A DNA stretch of 64,000 nt from DAHUYF01 sp035509275 (lineage in GTDB: Bacteria; Pseudomonadota; Alphaproteobacteria; ATCC43930; CGMCC-115725), in NCBI GenBank assembly GCA_035509275.1, contig DATJLU010000037.1, positions 5,386 through 69,385 on the forward strand. Reading direction: 5' to 3'. Position 1 is the first letter of the stretch, and every line of letters starts with the position of its first letter. Shown one piece after another: positions 9,031-17,337 of this stretch. Position numbers and translations under genes: made by a program. Under the pieces are notes generated by a model that saw nothing but the letters and a program-made list of their open reading frames with translations, had not been told where the DNA came from and did no database searches.

Positions 9031-10098
9031 CTATCCCGTGCGGTGCGCGGCAGATCCGCTTCGGGAGCGCCTAAGGAGCCAAGCGAGCCAAGAAGGACGG
9101 GCAGATCGATCAAGGCGCCATTCGATAAACCGGCGCGCCACGCCCCCGAAGCTCAAACTGACGAGTACGAACCACAGCAGCTCGACGGCGCGACGTAGGG
9201 CGGGCATATCGGAGCGGCTGAGGCAGCGGCCGGCAAGCAGGCAAACGCGGACCAAATCCGCGGGGCGTCCGGGTCGCTCGTCGAGTTTGGCCGCGATCAG
9301 GCGGTAGCGGAGAAAGGTCAGCGAGTGATCGAGCGGGTCGCCCGGCGCGAGGGCAACGCCGCGCTGCGCCGCGAGTTCGCGCAGATACTGCAGCTCGGAT
9401 TGACGCTGCGTCAGATAGGCGCGAATCCTCGCCATGGAAAAGCGGTGCAGCGCCCATAGATTGTTGGCGTGGATTCGGTAGAAGCCGAGAGGCTCTGCCA
9501 GGGTTTGAATGTCACCGAACAGCGGGGCAACGGTATTGAGCGCGCCATCGGCAAAGCGGAACCGCTCTGGCGACAACGGCATCACCTGTGCCAGGAAGGG
9601 GCGCGAGAAGGCGTTCCCGCTTGCCGGCGGCCAAACGTAGCCGCTCGTCTCCACAAATTCCCGCCTGATCTTGTCCGGCGTGTAGTTACGCGGATAAACC
9701 GGTTCTATGGCGCTCGCCGAGCGTCCAATCGGATCCACGATCTCCAGGCCGAATTGCACTTTCGCGACGGCAGGCTGCCAAGCAGCGACGACCTCCTGCA
9801 CCGCGTTACGCTGGAGCATGTCGTCGGCGTCGAGAAACACGATAAGTTCGCCATGGCTCGCCGCGTAGCCGGCATTGTAAGCGCCGGTAGGACCGCGGTT
9901 CTCCTGGAGCAAGACGATTGCGCGATCGCGGTAGTCTTCGATAATCGCCCGCGACCCATCACTCGAACCGTCATCGACGACGATCGTCTCGATGTTGTCA
10001 TAGGTTTGTCCAAGCACCGAAAGGATCGCTTCGCGCAGATAGCGTTCATAGTTATAGTTGGTGATAATAACGCTGACGAGAACGCCACCGTCGAACAT
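9031..10098 (-). CDS. Glycosyltransferase family 2
   Basis: 355 residues, convergent with the GT4 gene. GT-A fold signature at the N-terminus: VSVIITNYNYERYLREAILS, VVDDGSSDGS, then the metal-binding FLDADDM. The second half is a helical and basic tail (RRAVELLWFVLVSLSFGG) that may associate with the membrane. The ATG at 10098 follows CCGGAGAC. It should transfer a nucleotide-sugar moiety during repeat-unit assembly. Length is normal for the family. Confidence 0.88.
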   Translation of the reverse strand: MFDGGVLVSVIITNYNYERYLREAILSVLGQTYDNIETIVVDDGSSDGSRAIIEDYRDRAIVLLQENRGPTGAYNAGYAASHGELIVFLDADDMLQRNAVQEVVAAWQPAVAKVQFGLEIVDPIGRSASAIEPVYPRNYTPDKIRREFVETSGYVWPPASGNAFSRPFLAQVMPLSPERFRFADGALNTVAPLFGDIQTLAEPLGFYRIHANNLWALHRFSMARIRAYLTQRQSELQYLRELAAQRGVALAPGDPLDHSLTFLRYRLIAAKLDERPGRPADLVRVCLLAGRCLSRSDMPALRRAVELLWFVLVSLSFGGVARRFIEWRLDRSARPSWLAWLLRRSRSGSAAHRTG

Positions 10099-10203
10099 GA
10101 GAGTCTCCGGTACTGATCCGATGATGTGCGTTCACGTCATCGATCGTCCCGGATCGAGAGGGGGTACAAAATCAGAGCCATGTGGTGAACACTGAGCCGC
10201 GAC

Positions 10204-10488
10204 TCAATTCGGCGTAACCGCATCGCTTATCGGATGGCTTCTGCATGAGAAGTCGTATTGCGGGCCATTGGCCGGCGATGCTGCGGTAAAGCAAAAGGTG
10301 ACTGTGCGGCCCGTGTCGTCATAGACCCACAGAAACGACTGAAGATTGGTCGAAGAGCTCACGATCTGCGGACGTATCGGCGCCGGTTGCGGTGCCTCAG
10401 AGGCGCCCATGGCGAGCGTCACGAGTCCTGCTCCGGCGACGAGGCCGAGCACACCACATGCGATGAAAAGCGCAGCGCGATTGAGCAA
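10204..10488 (-). CDS. Small membrane-anchored hypothetical protein
   Basis: 94 residues if started at the TTG at 10488, which has GGAGGGAG at ideal spacing; ATGs at 10500 and 10512 are alternatives. One hydrophobic segment (LFIACGVLGLVAGAGLVTLA) near the N-terminus is followed by an extracytoplasmic domain of about 60 residues with two cysteines and a YDDTGRTVTFCF stretch. It lies 32 bases after the GT4 gene 10521-11618 on the same strand and is probably cotranscribed. Family unknown. Confidence 0.55.
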   Translation of the reverse strand: MLNRAALFIACGVLGLVAGAGLVTLAMGASEAPQPAPIRPQIVSSSTNLQSFLWVYDDTGRTVTFCFTAASPANGPQYDFSCRSHPISDAVTPN

Positions 10489-10520
10489 GGCTCCCTCCAT
10501 CGATTGGATCAACGCGGGAC

Positions 10521-11618
10521 TCAGCCCGCGATCATGTGCTTGCGATAAATCCGGCGAATGCGGCGTTCAAAGATGTCCAGGTCGAACGCTTGGCAGAAGC
10601 GCGCACGCGCTTGCCCGCCGAGCCGGCGACGGAGCACTGGATCGTCGATCAGACGCATCATTGCCCGTGCCAGGCTCGCGCTGTCGCCGACCGGAACGAG
10701 CAGTCCCGTCTCCCCGTCGGTGATCGCCTCCGGCACCGAGCCTACCGGCGTCACAACGATGGCGAGGCCATAGGCCATGCCCTCGATGACGACCATCGGA
10801 AAGCATTCGAAGTGCGAAGGCAGAACCAGGATGTCGGCGCGTTCCAGCAGGCGTTGCGTGGCGCTACCGTCCGTCCAGCCGACGAACGCGATCCGATCGG
10901 CGATCCCGAGCTGGCGTGCGCGGCCTTGGTAGTGCGAGATGTCGCCGATGCCAGCAATCGTCAAACGCCAATTCGCTCCAGAGATGAGCGGCAGCGACAG
11001 CGCCTCCAGGAGCTCGCCGATACCCTTTTCCTTCCAGACCATGCCGAGAAAGAGGATCTCGCAAACCTCGCGGCGCTTCTTGTCGGCCGCGAGCACCGGA
11101 CGCGGGACCGCATTGTAGAGGATCGTGACCCGCTCCCGCGGCATGGCAAGCCGCGAAACCACGAACTCCCGCCAGTATTCGCCGAGCACGATGACCTCGG
11201 AGACGCCGCCGACGATCCACCGCAGGGCGTTCAGCCTTGGCCCGTCCAGCTCCTCACAGAATCGATCGAGGTCCCCGCCATGAATGTGCAGCACGACCGG
11301 CACCCGGAAGACCCTGCATATCAACATCATCACTGATTTCCGATACACGCTTCCATAGGCCGCCATCTGCACGTGGGCCAACGCGATCCGACGCGCGGCG
11401 CAAGCAACCAGGAGCTGGATGACGGCGCGGAAGAAATATAACGGCATCAGGTACAGGGCGTTTGCCTCGTTCACGCGCCGGCCATAGGTGTCGATCATGG
11501 CGATGGCGAGAGCGCGGTCTGCGGCGAGACGATCGGTCAGATGGGCGACCATCCGGCCCATTCCGCCGCGTGCGAGCGCCCCGCCCGGCGCGATGATGTA
11601 GACCCTCTTTCTGGTCAC
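10521..11618 (-). CDS. Glycosyltransferase family 4
   Basis: 365 residues from the GTG at 11618, with GGAG 7 bases upstream; the longer open frame to 12002 lacks coding character. N-terminus VTRKRVYIIAPGGALARGGM is the glycine-rich acceptor-side loop. The C-terminal half has the GT4 donor-site motif HFECFPMVVIEGMAYGLAIV and the terminal GGQARARF region. It is transcribed divergently from the Wzy gene at 11861, across a spacer carrying AT-rich boxes. Role: sugar addition in exopolysaccharide repeat-unit assembly, donor unknown. Confidence 0.88.
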   Translation of the reverse strand: MTRKRVYIIAPGGALARGGMGRMVAHLTDRLAADRALAIAMIDTYGRRVNEANALYLMPLYFFRAVIQLLVACAARRIALAHVQMAAYGSVYRKSVMMLICRVFRVPVVLHIHGGDLDRFCEELDGPRLNALRWIVGGVSEVIVLGEYWREFVVSRLAMPRERVTILYNAVPRPVLAADKKRREVCEILFLGMVWKEKGIGELLEALSLPLISGANWRLTIAGIGDISHYQGRARQLGIADRIAFVGWTDGSATQRLLERADILVLPSHFECFPMVVIEGMAYGLAIVVTPVGSVPEAITDGETGLLVPVGDSASLARAMMRLIDDPVLRRRLGGQARARFCQAFDLDIFERRIRRIYRKHMIAG

Positions 11619-11860
11619 GCTGGCTCCACAATACCGAGGACGCCGATCATAGCCCGAAATCATCGCTGACGAAAAGATAAACCTGACCGTATTTTCGATT
11701 AACAACCCGGGATTCGCCATTCCCGAGGGCCCACCAACCGTCGCGTCAAATTTTCGATAACAAGAACGATAATAAAACGCCCGCGCACCGAGCCGGCGTG
11801 CTATCCTCTGCGAGCTGGCGGCGCGTCCGCATGCAGGCATAGCGGTGGCGGGGGAGAGAG
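11619..11860. promoter_or_regulatory. Divergent promoter region with AT-rich boxes
   Basis: The 242-base spacer between two divergent genes holds a minus-strand box TTTATCTTTTCG (11669-11680), about 50 bases before the GT4 start. It also has two direct CGATAA repeats 12 bases apart (11755 and 11767), just after AAATTTT, about 90 bases before the Wzy ATG. These are the complement of the TTATCG core seen elsewhere. Regulation of both genes from here is inferred. Confidence 0.4.
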
Positions 11861-13267
11861 ATGCGTCAGGCGCATCGCGGCGCGTTCCAAAGACCGGTTC
11901 GCCCACGTCGGGCGGGTTGGGGGCAGTTCCTGGTCCCGGAAAACCTGGCCGTCGTTGCCGTTCTCTTCTGGATGACGGGGCCAGTTGCGCCGCTGATCCC
12001 AAATCTCGACGACAGCCTCGACGTATCGCTCGCCTTGCCGACGAACAGCCTCTCCGGGGCGGACGGTGTCGACAGTCAATTCCTTCGCCTGTCCTGGTAT
12101 CCGATCTATGTGGTCGTGCTCCTGCTGGTGCACCGACATCGGCACCGCATCTGGGAAGTGGCGAAGCAGAATGCTGCGCTGCTGCTGATCCTGGGTTGGA
12201 CGTTCTTGTCGACTTTATGGTCGGTTAGTCCGAGCGATACGCTGCGCCGGAGTGCGGCGCTCTCGCTGACCACGACGTTTGCCGTCTATCTTGGCATACG
12301 TTTTGACACGTTGTCGGCGATAAAGCTGGTCGCCCTCGCGCTTGGCCTCGACATCATCGGCAGCGCGGTTTGTGGCCTGGCCTTTCCTGCAATCGGGGTT
12401 AGCCATGATGCGGAATATGCTGGCGCCTGGCGCGGGGTGTTTGCCAGCAAGAACCAGCTCGGCGCCATGATGCTCATCGGCTGCCTCAGCTTTTGGGTTC
12501 TCTATCTCGCCGAGCGACGACGCCTCTACCTCGCCGGACTGGGCGCGGCGTTTGCGCTGTTGATTTTGTCGACATCGAAGACGCCGATCTTCATCTTGCT
12601 TGGGCTTCTACCGTGCCTGGCCCTGGTGCGCCGGTTCTTCCACAACCGTCGCGGGTTCAGCCAGCTCCTCGCATTCTCGCTGTCGCTGGCAGCGCTCCTG
12701 CTGCTTCTGGGGTGCGTCATGATCGGGCCCATCCTGGCCCTGTTCGGCAGAGATCTTACGTTCACCGGGCGAACCGATATCTGGGATTTGAGTTGGGCGG
12801 CGGTTCAGCAAAGCTACTGGCTTGGCTATGGATATGGAGCGTTCTGGAGCGACAACTCGGCACCGGCAACCAGTATCTGGGAAGCGCTCAACTGGCGTGT
12901 TCCCAGTTCGCATAGCGGACTGCTGGAATTGTGGTTGGGGCTGGGGCTGGTTGGCGTGCTGATCTTTGCCTCCTTTCTGGTGCGGGGCTTTTCCGCGATT
13001 ACGTCACAGGCGGCGCAGGGCACGCGGGAAGAGTGTATGTGGCGAATCGGCTACTTCGTGGTCTTTGTCGTGCATGCCATCACGGAACCGACCACCTTGG
13101 ACCAGACGAGCGTTGGCTGGGCACTGGTCGTTTACGCCGCTACGGTTGGAACCCGCATCCGCACGGTCACCGCCGCCCCGGTCGCGACGCCCGCTATGGC
13201 TCGTTCCGCCGATGACGGGCTACTCACGTCCGCATTCCCGGCCATCCACAAATCGCTGAAACGTTGA
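11861..13267 (+). CDS. O-antigen ligase/polymerase (Wzy-type) family membrane protein
   Basis: 468 residues with about 10-12 hydrophobic segments. The characteristic Wzy_C-like periplasmic region is visible at about 290-365: GRTDIWDLSWAAVQQSYWLG, a GYGYGAFW stretch and a conserved HSGLLELWLGLG. The family either polymerises lipid-linked repeat units or ligates glycan to an acceptor. Beside Wzx and Wzc homologs, polymerisation is the simpler reading. The ATG at 11861 follows GGGGGAGAGAG. Confidence 0.85.
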   Translation: MRQAHRGAFQRPVRPRRAGWGQFLVPENLAVVAVLFWMTGPVAPLIPNLDDSLDVSLALPTNSLSGADGVDSQFLRLSWYPIYVVVLLLVHRHRHRIWEVAKQNAALLLILGWTFLSTLWSVSPSDTLRRSAALSLTTTFAVYLGIRFDTLSAIKLVALALGLDIIGSAVCGLAFPAIGVSHDAEYAGAWRGVFASKNQLGAMMLIGCLSFWVLYLAERRRLYLAGLGAAFALLILSTSKTPIFILLGLLPCLALVRRFFHNRRGFSQLLAFSLSLAALLLLLGCVMIGPILALFGRDLTFTGRTDIWDLSWAAVQQSYWLGYGYGAFWSDNSAPATSIWEALNWRVPSSHSGLLELWLGLGLVGVLIFASFLVRGFSAITSQAAQGTREECMWRIGYFVVFVVHAITEPTTLDQTSVGWALVVYAATVGTRIRTVTAAPVATPAMARSADDGLLTSAFPAIHKSLKR

Positions 13268-13333
13268 GTCTCCGAGAGCCGCGCTGCGATGCGGTTCGCC
13301 CGCGTTCGCGACTGCATTGGCCCCGCGGCCCTT

Positions 13334-13361
13334 GCTTCGCTCCGGGACCTCAGAGCGAAGC
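13334..13361. terminator. Inverted repeat between convergent genes
   Basis: GCTTCGCTC (13334-13342) pairs perfectly with GAGCGAAGC (13353-13361) around a 10-nt loop, between the end of the Wzy gene (13267) and the end of the minus-strand gene (13350). It lacks a T-run, so it is either a weak bidirectional terminator or a folding element. Confidence 0.4.
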
Positions 13362-13967
13362 GGCCCGATGGTCCAGTTGGAGATGTCGCGCCAGCGCCGC
13401 GATGCGCAGGATCGGTCCAGCCACGGCCAGAAGGGCGAAGGGTAGATACTCGAGCGGCTGACGGACGCCGAAGCGCAGCGGTGTGATGACGAAATCCAGC
13501 GCGAAAGCGAAGGCGATGTATTCAATGCCGACGGTGCGAAGGAAGCGGCTGCGGCCCCGACCCACCGCGTCGGCAAGGCGAGCGACAGAAAGCAGGGCCA
13601 GGAGGTAGGTCCATGCGATCGCGATGGTGAAGAGCCAAAACATGGTCTCGGAAAGGGGCGGACGCGGCGAGATGCGATAGAGCCAGACCACGAGGCCAAC
13701 GTGTACGAGATGAGCCGCGGCAAAGGCCAAGCCAAAGCAGCGCGCGCGCCGGGCGATGGGAGCAAGACGCGGCCCGAACAGCTTTGCCAGAGAGCCGCCG
13801 GCATAGGCCGGCCAGAACAGCACGTAGGAGAGACGCCCCGTCGCCCGCAACGCCGCAACGGTCCCATGCGGATCGGCGCCCATAAGTGCAAGGACGATGG
13901 TCGCCAGCAACAGGGCCGCGGCGAACGACGCCGCCATCCAGGGCGCCGCATCCAGCTTTTGCGTCAT
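13350..13967 (-). CDS. Ferric-reductase-like six-helix membrane protein
   Basis: 205 residues with about six hydrophobic segments. The layout resembles the ferric reductase/MsrQ transmembrane domain: GRLSYVLFWPAYAGGSLAKL in the first part and FAAAHLVHVGLVVWLYRI, whose histidines could ligand haem. Only one clear histidine-bearing helix is evident, so haem binding is not certain. The ATG at 13967 follows GGAGGCGGGC, and the gene lies 21 bases after the carrier-protein stop (13989) on the same strand. Function in this context is unknown. Confidence 0.55.
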   Translation of the reverse strand: MTQKLDAAPWMAASFAAALLLATIVLALMGADPHGTVAALRATGRLSYVLFWPAYAGGSLAKLFGPRLAPIARRARCFGLAFAAAHLVHVGLVVWLYRISPRPPLSETMFWLFTIAIAWTYLLALLSVARLADAVGRGRSRFLRTVGIEYIAFAFALDFVITPLRFGVRQPLEYLPFALLAVAGPILRIAALARHLQLDHRAASL

Positions 13968-13988
13968 GCCCGCCTCCGCGGCGCCCGC

Positions 13989-14261
13989 TCAAGCCGAGGC
14001 GACGGCCCCGTGGCGCGCGATCAGGGCCTCGATCGTCGCGACCGAGCGCAGGTTCTCGGGAGTAATGTCCCCGGGTGCGATCAGGATGTCGAACTCTGCC
14101 TCGATCGCCAGCATAAGATTGACCAGACCCAGAGAGTCCACGCCGATTTCCGTCAGAGCATCTTCGGCCGAGACCTGCCGGCCGGCCGACCGCCGCACCA
14201 GAAGCCGCTCGACCAACTCGATCAATCTCGTGCGCAGGGCCTTTGTCGAATCACCGTCCAT
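13989..14261 (-). CDS. Acyl/aminoacyl carrier protein 1
   Basis: 90 residues from the ATG at 14261 (CAGGAGAAACCG before it). The 4'-phosphopantetheine attachment serine lies in GVDSLGLVNLMLAIEAEFDI at about residues 49-68. The sequence after it (GDITPENLRSVATIEALIAR) resembles the small carrier proteins that partner with amino acid:[carrier protein] ligases, one of which is encoded at 23796. This makes it the best candidate carrier for that ligase; alternatively it serves the AMP ligase at 15952. It is acidic, as usual for carrier proteins. Confidence 0.85.
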   Translation of the reverse strand: MDGDSTKALRTRLIELVERLLVRRSAGRQVSAEDALTEIGVDSLGLVNLMLAIEAEFDILIAPGDITPENLRSVATIEALIARHGAVASA

Positions 14262-14324
14262 CGGTTTCTCCTGACGGGGCGTAGGGCTGGACCGCCTTCG
14301 GACTCGTCCATCGGCGTTTGGTTG

Positions 14325-14407
14325 TTGACTTTCTTTTCTTATCGACCAAAGCTGCCTTGTTGGCAACAGCCAAGTGCAGGAGACGGCCAAATTTTCGATG
14401 AGGCGCC
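14325..14407 (+). repeat. Composite upstream element, copy A
   Basis: Starts with TTGACTTTCTTTTCTTATCG, followed by a variable part containing CAGCC and GGAGACGG, and ends with ATTTTCGATGAGGCGCC. A second copy at 15506-15589 has the same first 20 bases and the same blocks in the same order at almost the same spacing. Both precede plus-strand genes (14522 and 15660), so a shared promoter/operator or RNA leader is likely. The remaining spacer holds nothing else recognised. Confidence 0.6.
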
Positions 14408-14521
14408 TTTCGGCCCTTCGCTCAGTGACCGGGGGTACGCACAGCGCGTTCCGGCCGAGAACGGGCAGGACTCTCTCAACCGGATCGTTGTCCGGGCCAT
14501 ACGGGGGCTCGCGTAGCTTTC

Positions 14522-15403
14522 ATGGACGGTACCGCTTCATCCCCCAGAATCAGAGCACGCCAGATCACCGACGCTGACACGGCAGCGGTGTCGGAGCTTC
14601 TGGAACGCGGCTTCAGCGCGAGACGGTCGCGCGAATTCTGGCAATACGTCCTGCAGCGATTGGCCGGGCGCACGGTGCCGGCGCCGTACCCGCGATACGG
14701 CTACCTGTTGGAAAGCGACCGACGCCCGGTCGGTGTCTTTCTGCAGATATTTTCGACGGTATGGTCCGGCGGAACGCCGAAAACCCGGTGCACCGTCAGC
14801 AGCGTATATGTCGATCCGACCTTCAGGATGTACGCCCCGTTCCTCGAGTTGCAAACGTTCAAGTACAAGGACGTCACCGTGCTCGACGCCACCCCGGGGC
14901 CGAGCCGGTACGCGGTCGTCGAGGCGCGCGGGTATACGCGCTACAGCAATGGCATCTTTGTCGCTCTCCCCGCTTTGAGCCGGGCGCCGGCTGCCGTGCC
15001 CGTTCGTGTCCTCCAAGCCCCGGCGCGGCCGGATGTGCCATTTGACGAGTATGACGACGGTCTTCTGCGTGACCATGCCGATTTTGGCTGCATCAGCTTG
15101 TGGTGTGTCACGCCTGAAAAGGCTTATCCCTTCGTACTTCGTCCGTGCGTGCTCAAAGGCGCCTTGCCGGCCGCGCACCTGGTTTTTTGTCGCGACATTG
15201 GCGACTTTGTCGGATTTGCCCGGCCGATCGGCCGCTTTCTGGCCCGCCGCCTGCAATTCACCGTGTTGATCGACGCCAATGCTCGGATTGACGGACTTCC
15301 CGGCAAGTTCTTTCCGGGAAAGAGGCCTCGCTACTTCCGCGGTCCGCATCAACCGCGCTTGGGAGACCTGGCCTATACCGATATCGCGCTGTTCGGCATG
15401 TAG
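14522..15403 (+). CDS. GNAT-like acyltransferase
   Basis: 293 residues. The N-terminus (RARQITDADTAAVSELLERG) and a GYLLESDRRPVGVFLQIFST strand look like a GNAT fold. The central CTVSSVYVDPTFRMYAPFLE resembles the beta4 strand and acetyl-CoA loop of the superfamily. It is longer than a simple acetyltransferase, like the double-domain acyl-transferases found in extracellular polysaccharide loci. It may transfer an acyl group from one of the carrier proteins to a sugar or lipid; that is inferred from its place between two carrier-protein genes. Confidence 0.6.
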   Translation: MDGTASSPRIRARQITDADTAAVSELLERGFSARRSREFWQYVLQRLAGRTVPAPYPRYGYLLESDRRPVGVFLQIFSTVWSGGTPKTRCTVSSVYVDPTFRMYAPFLELQTFKYKDVTVLDATPGPSRYAVVEARGYTRYSNGIFVALPALSRAPAAVPVRVLQAPARPDVPFDEYDDGLLRDHADFGCISLWCVTPEKAYPFVLRPCVLKGALPAAHLVFCRDIGDFVGFARPIGRFLARRLQFTVLIDANARIDGLPGKFFPGKRPRYFRGPHQPRLGDLAYTDIALFGM

Positions 15404-15505
15404 CCCGGATGCCGCCGCGATCGGTCGAGCGGCGCCAGCCTGGCGTCACGTGAGTCGATGGAAATAAGCAAGCTTTTGCGCGTGACCGGTCACCACCGTC
15501 GATAC

Positions 15506-15589
15506 TTGACTTTCTTTTCTTATCGCGCAAGATTGGCCACGCAGGCAGCCGTCCGGAGACGGGCCGGCGCGGATTTTCGAAGAGACACC
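15506..15589 (+). repeat. Composite upstream element, copy B
   Basis: Starts with TTGACTTTCTTTTCTTATCG, then CAGCC, GGAGACGG and ATTTTCGAAGAGACACC. The first block to the ATTTTCGA block spans 67 bases here and 66 in copy A. It lies about 70 bases before the second carrier-protein gene. The rest of spacer 15404-15659 holds nothing else recognised. Confidence 0.6.
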
Positions 15590-15659
15590 ACCCTCGAGCT
15601 CGCCCGACCGCCTCGTGCGGAGGGACGGCGCGGGCGGGAAACCTCAAAGCAGGAATGCC

Positions 15660-15959
15660 ATGAACCAGAATGCACAAGCCGCGATGGAAGTCAGCGCCAC
15701 TTGGGTGAGAGCCGCGATCGAAGCCCAATTCGAGCAGGTGGCGAAGGAGCAGGACAAGACGCTCCCGCCCTTGTCGGACGACCTCGTCCTCGCCGATTGC
15801 GACCTCGACTCCCTGTGTTTCGCCATCATCGTCGCACGGCTGGAGGACACGTTGGGATACGACCCCTTCAGCCTCGCCGAGGATGTCGAATTCCCGGTGA
15901 CCTTCGGCGATTTCGTCAACTTCTACGAGACCTGCTCCGCCGCTGGCGCCCATGCCTAG
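15660..15959 (+). CDS. Acyl carrier protein 2
   Basis: 99 residues from the ATG at 15660 (GCAGGAATGCC upstream). The phosphopantetheine serine lies in DCDLDSLCFAIIVARLEDTL at about residues 41-60, followed by a typical acidic helix and GYDPFSLAEDVEFPVTFGDF. Its end overlaps the AMP ligase gene by 8 bases, so that ligase very probably loads it with an acyl group. It differs clearly from carrier protein 1. Confidence 0.87.
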   Translation: MNQNAQAAMEVSATWVRAAIEAQFEQVAKEQDKTLPPLSDDLVLADCDLDSLCFAIIVARLEDTLGYDPFSLAEDVEFPVTFGDFVNFYETCSAAGAHA

Positions 15960-17337
15960 CGACGGTCCGCTGTGGACCGGACTGGGTACCGGGGGGACGC
16001 CGGGAGCCATGCTCGCGAGTGCGGCGATGAGCGTGGCGCCCAATGCCCTGTTGCGCTTCTCGAGCCTGGGCGGGCGGCTCGAGGAGCTCCGCCAATGCTC
16101 CGTGCTTTTACGGACCAAGGATCAGCTCGTCGCGGCCTTGGCGCTGATCGAGCTGGACGGGGTCGCGCGCCGCCTGGTGCTGTGCCCGCCGGGACTCTCG
16201 CCGACGCATCTTCCGGCGATTATGGCTGCGGCAGAAATCGAAGCGGTCGTCTCGGATGGTGCAGAGCTCGAACCCATCGGCGGCGCTACGGTCGTCCGCT
16301 GCGGCACCAACCTCGTACCGCTTGCCGCCGAGCGGCGTGGCACGTTCGAGACGGAATGGATCTTGCTCACCTCCGGCACCACCGGCCGACCGAAACTGGT
16401 CGTCCACACGCTCGCGAGCCTGGCCGGCGCGATCACCCGCGGATCGGCTCCGGCCGCGGGCAGCGTCTGGAGCACCTTCTACGACATTCGCCGCTATGGC
16501 GGACTGCAGATCTTCCTCCGCGCCCTCCTCGGCGGTACGTCGCTGGTCCTCTCGAACCCGGACGAGACCGTCGGCGAATTCCTGGTTCGGGCCGCGCAGA
16601 GCGGCGTGACGCATATCTCGGGAACACCCTCGCACTGGCGCCGCGCTTTGATGAGCCCGTCGGCGCAGCGGATTGCGCCGCGCTATGTCCGCCTCTCCGG
16701 CGAGATCGCGGACCAAGGAATTCTCGACGGCCTCCGCGCGACCTATCCCGGGGCCGGCGTCGCGCACGCTTTCGCCTCGACCGAAGGCGGCGTTGCCTTC
16801 GACGTCGTCGATGGCTTCGCAGGATTCCCTGCCGACTTCATCGGGCGAAGTGGTGCGGCGGTGGAAATGAAGGTCGAACAGGGCTCGCTGCGCCTCCGCT
16901 CCAACCGAACCGCGGTCGGCTATCTCGGCGGCCCGCCGCTGAGGGACAGGGACGGGTTTGTCGATACCGGGGATTTGGTGGAACAACGCGGCGAACGCTA
17001 CTACTTCGTCGGCCGCACCGATGGCGTCATCAATGTCGGCGGACTCAAGGTCCATCCCGAAGAAGTCGAGGCCGTGATCAACCGCCATCCCAGCGTACGG
17101 ATGTCGCGCGTCAAGGCGCGCAAGAACCCGATCACGGGCGCGGTTCTCGTGGCTGACATCGTGGTGCGCCGCGCGGCGGCGGAAACCGATCCGGCGGCCG
17201 GCGCCGAGGCGATCAAGAGCGAGATCCTCGAAGCCTGTAGCCGGCAGCTGCCGCCGTTCAAAGTGCCGGCCTTGCTGCACGTGGTGACATCGCTCGACGT
17301 GACGGATGCGGGCAAGCTGGTGCGTCGCGATGCGTAG
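15952..17337 (+). CDS. AMP-dependent acyl-[carrier-protein]/CoA ligase
   Basis: 461 residues of the ANL superfamily. The AMP-binding P-loop is LLTSGTTGRPK, the adenylate region is AFASTEGG, the hinge VDTGDLVEQRGERYYFVGRT and the C-terminal lysine-loop GGLKVHPEEVEAVINRHP. At 461 residues it is shorter than typical acyl-CoA synthetases, in line with stand-alone acyl-ACP ligases. It overlaps carrier protein 2 upstream and the SDR downstream, giving a three-gene coupled unit: activate an acid, hold it on the carrier, reduce or oxidise it. Confidence 0.85.
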   Translation: MPSDGPLWTGLGTGGTPGAMLASAAMSVAPNALLRFSSLGGRLEELRQCSVLLRTKDQLVAALALIELDGVARRLVLCPPGLSPTHLPAIMAAAEIEAVVSDGAELEPIGGATVVRCGTNLVPLAAERRGTFETEWILLTSGTTGRPKLVVHTLASLAGAITRGSAPAAGSVWSTFYDIRRYGGLQIFLRALLGGTSLVLSNPDETVGEFLVRAAQSGVTHISGTPSHWRRALMSPSAQRIAPRYVRLSGEIADQGILDGLRATYPGAGVAHAFASTEGGVAFDVVDGFAGFPADFIGRSGAAVEMKVEQGSLRLRSNRTAVGYLGGPPLRDRDGFVDTGDLVEQRGERYYFVGRTDGVINVGGLKVHPEEVEAVINRHPSVRMSRVKARKNPITGAVLVADIVVRRAAAETDPAAGAEAIKSEILEACSRQLPPFKVPALLHVVTSLDVTDAGKLVRRDA

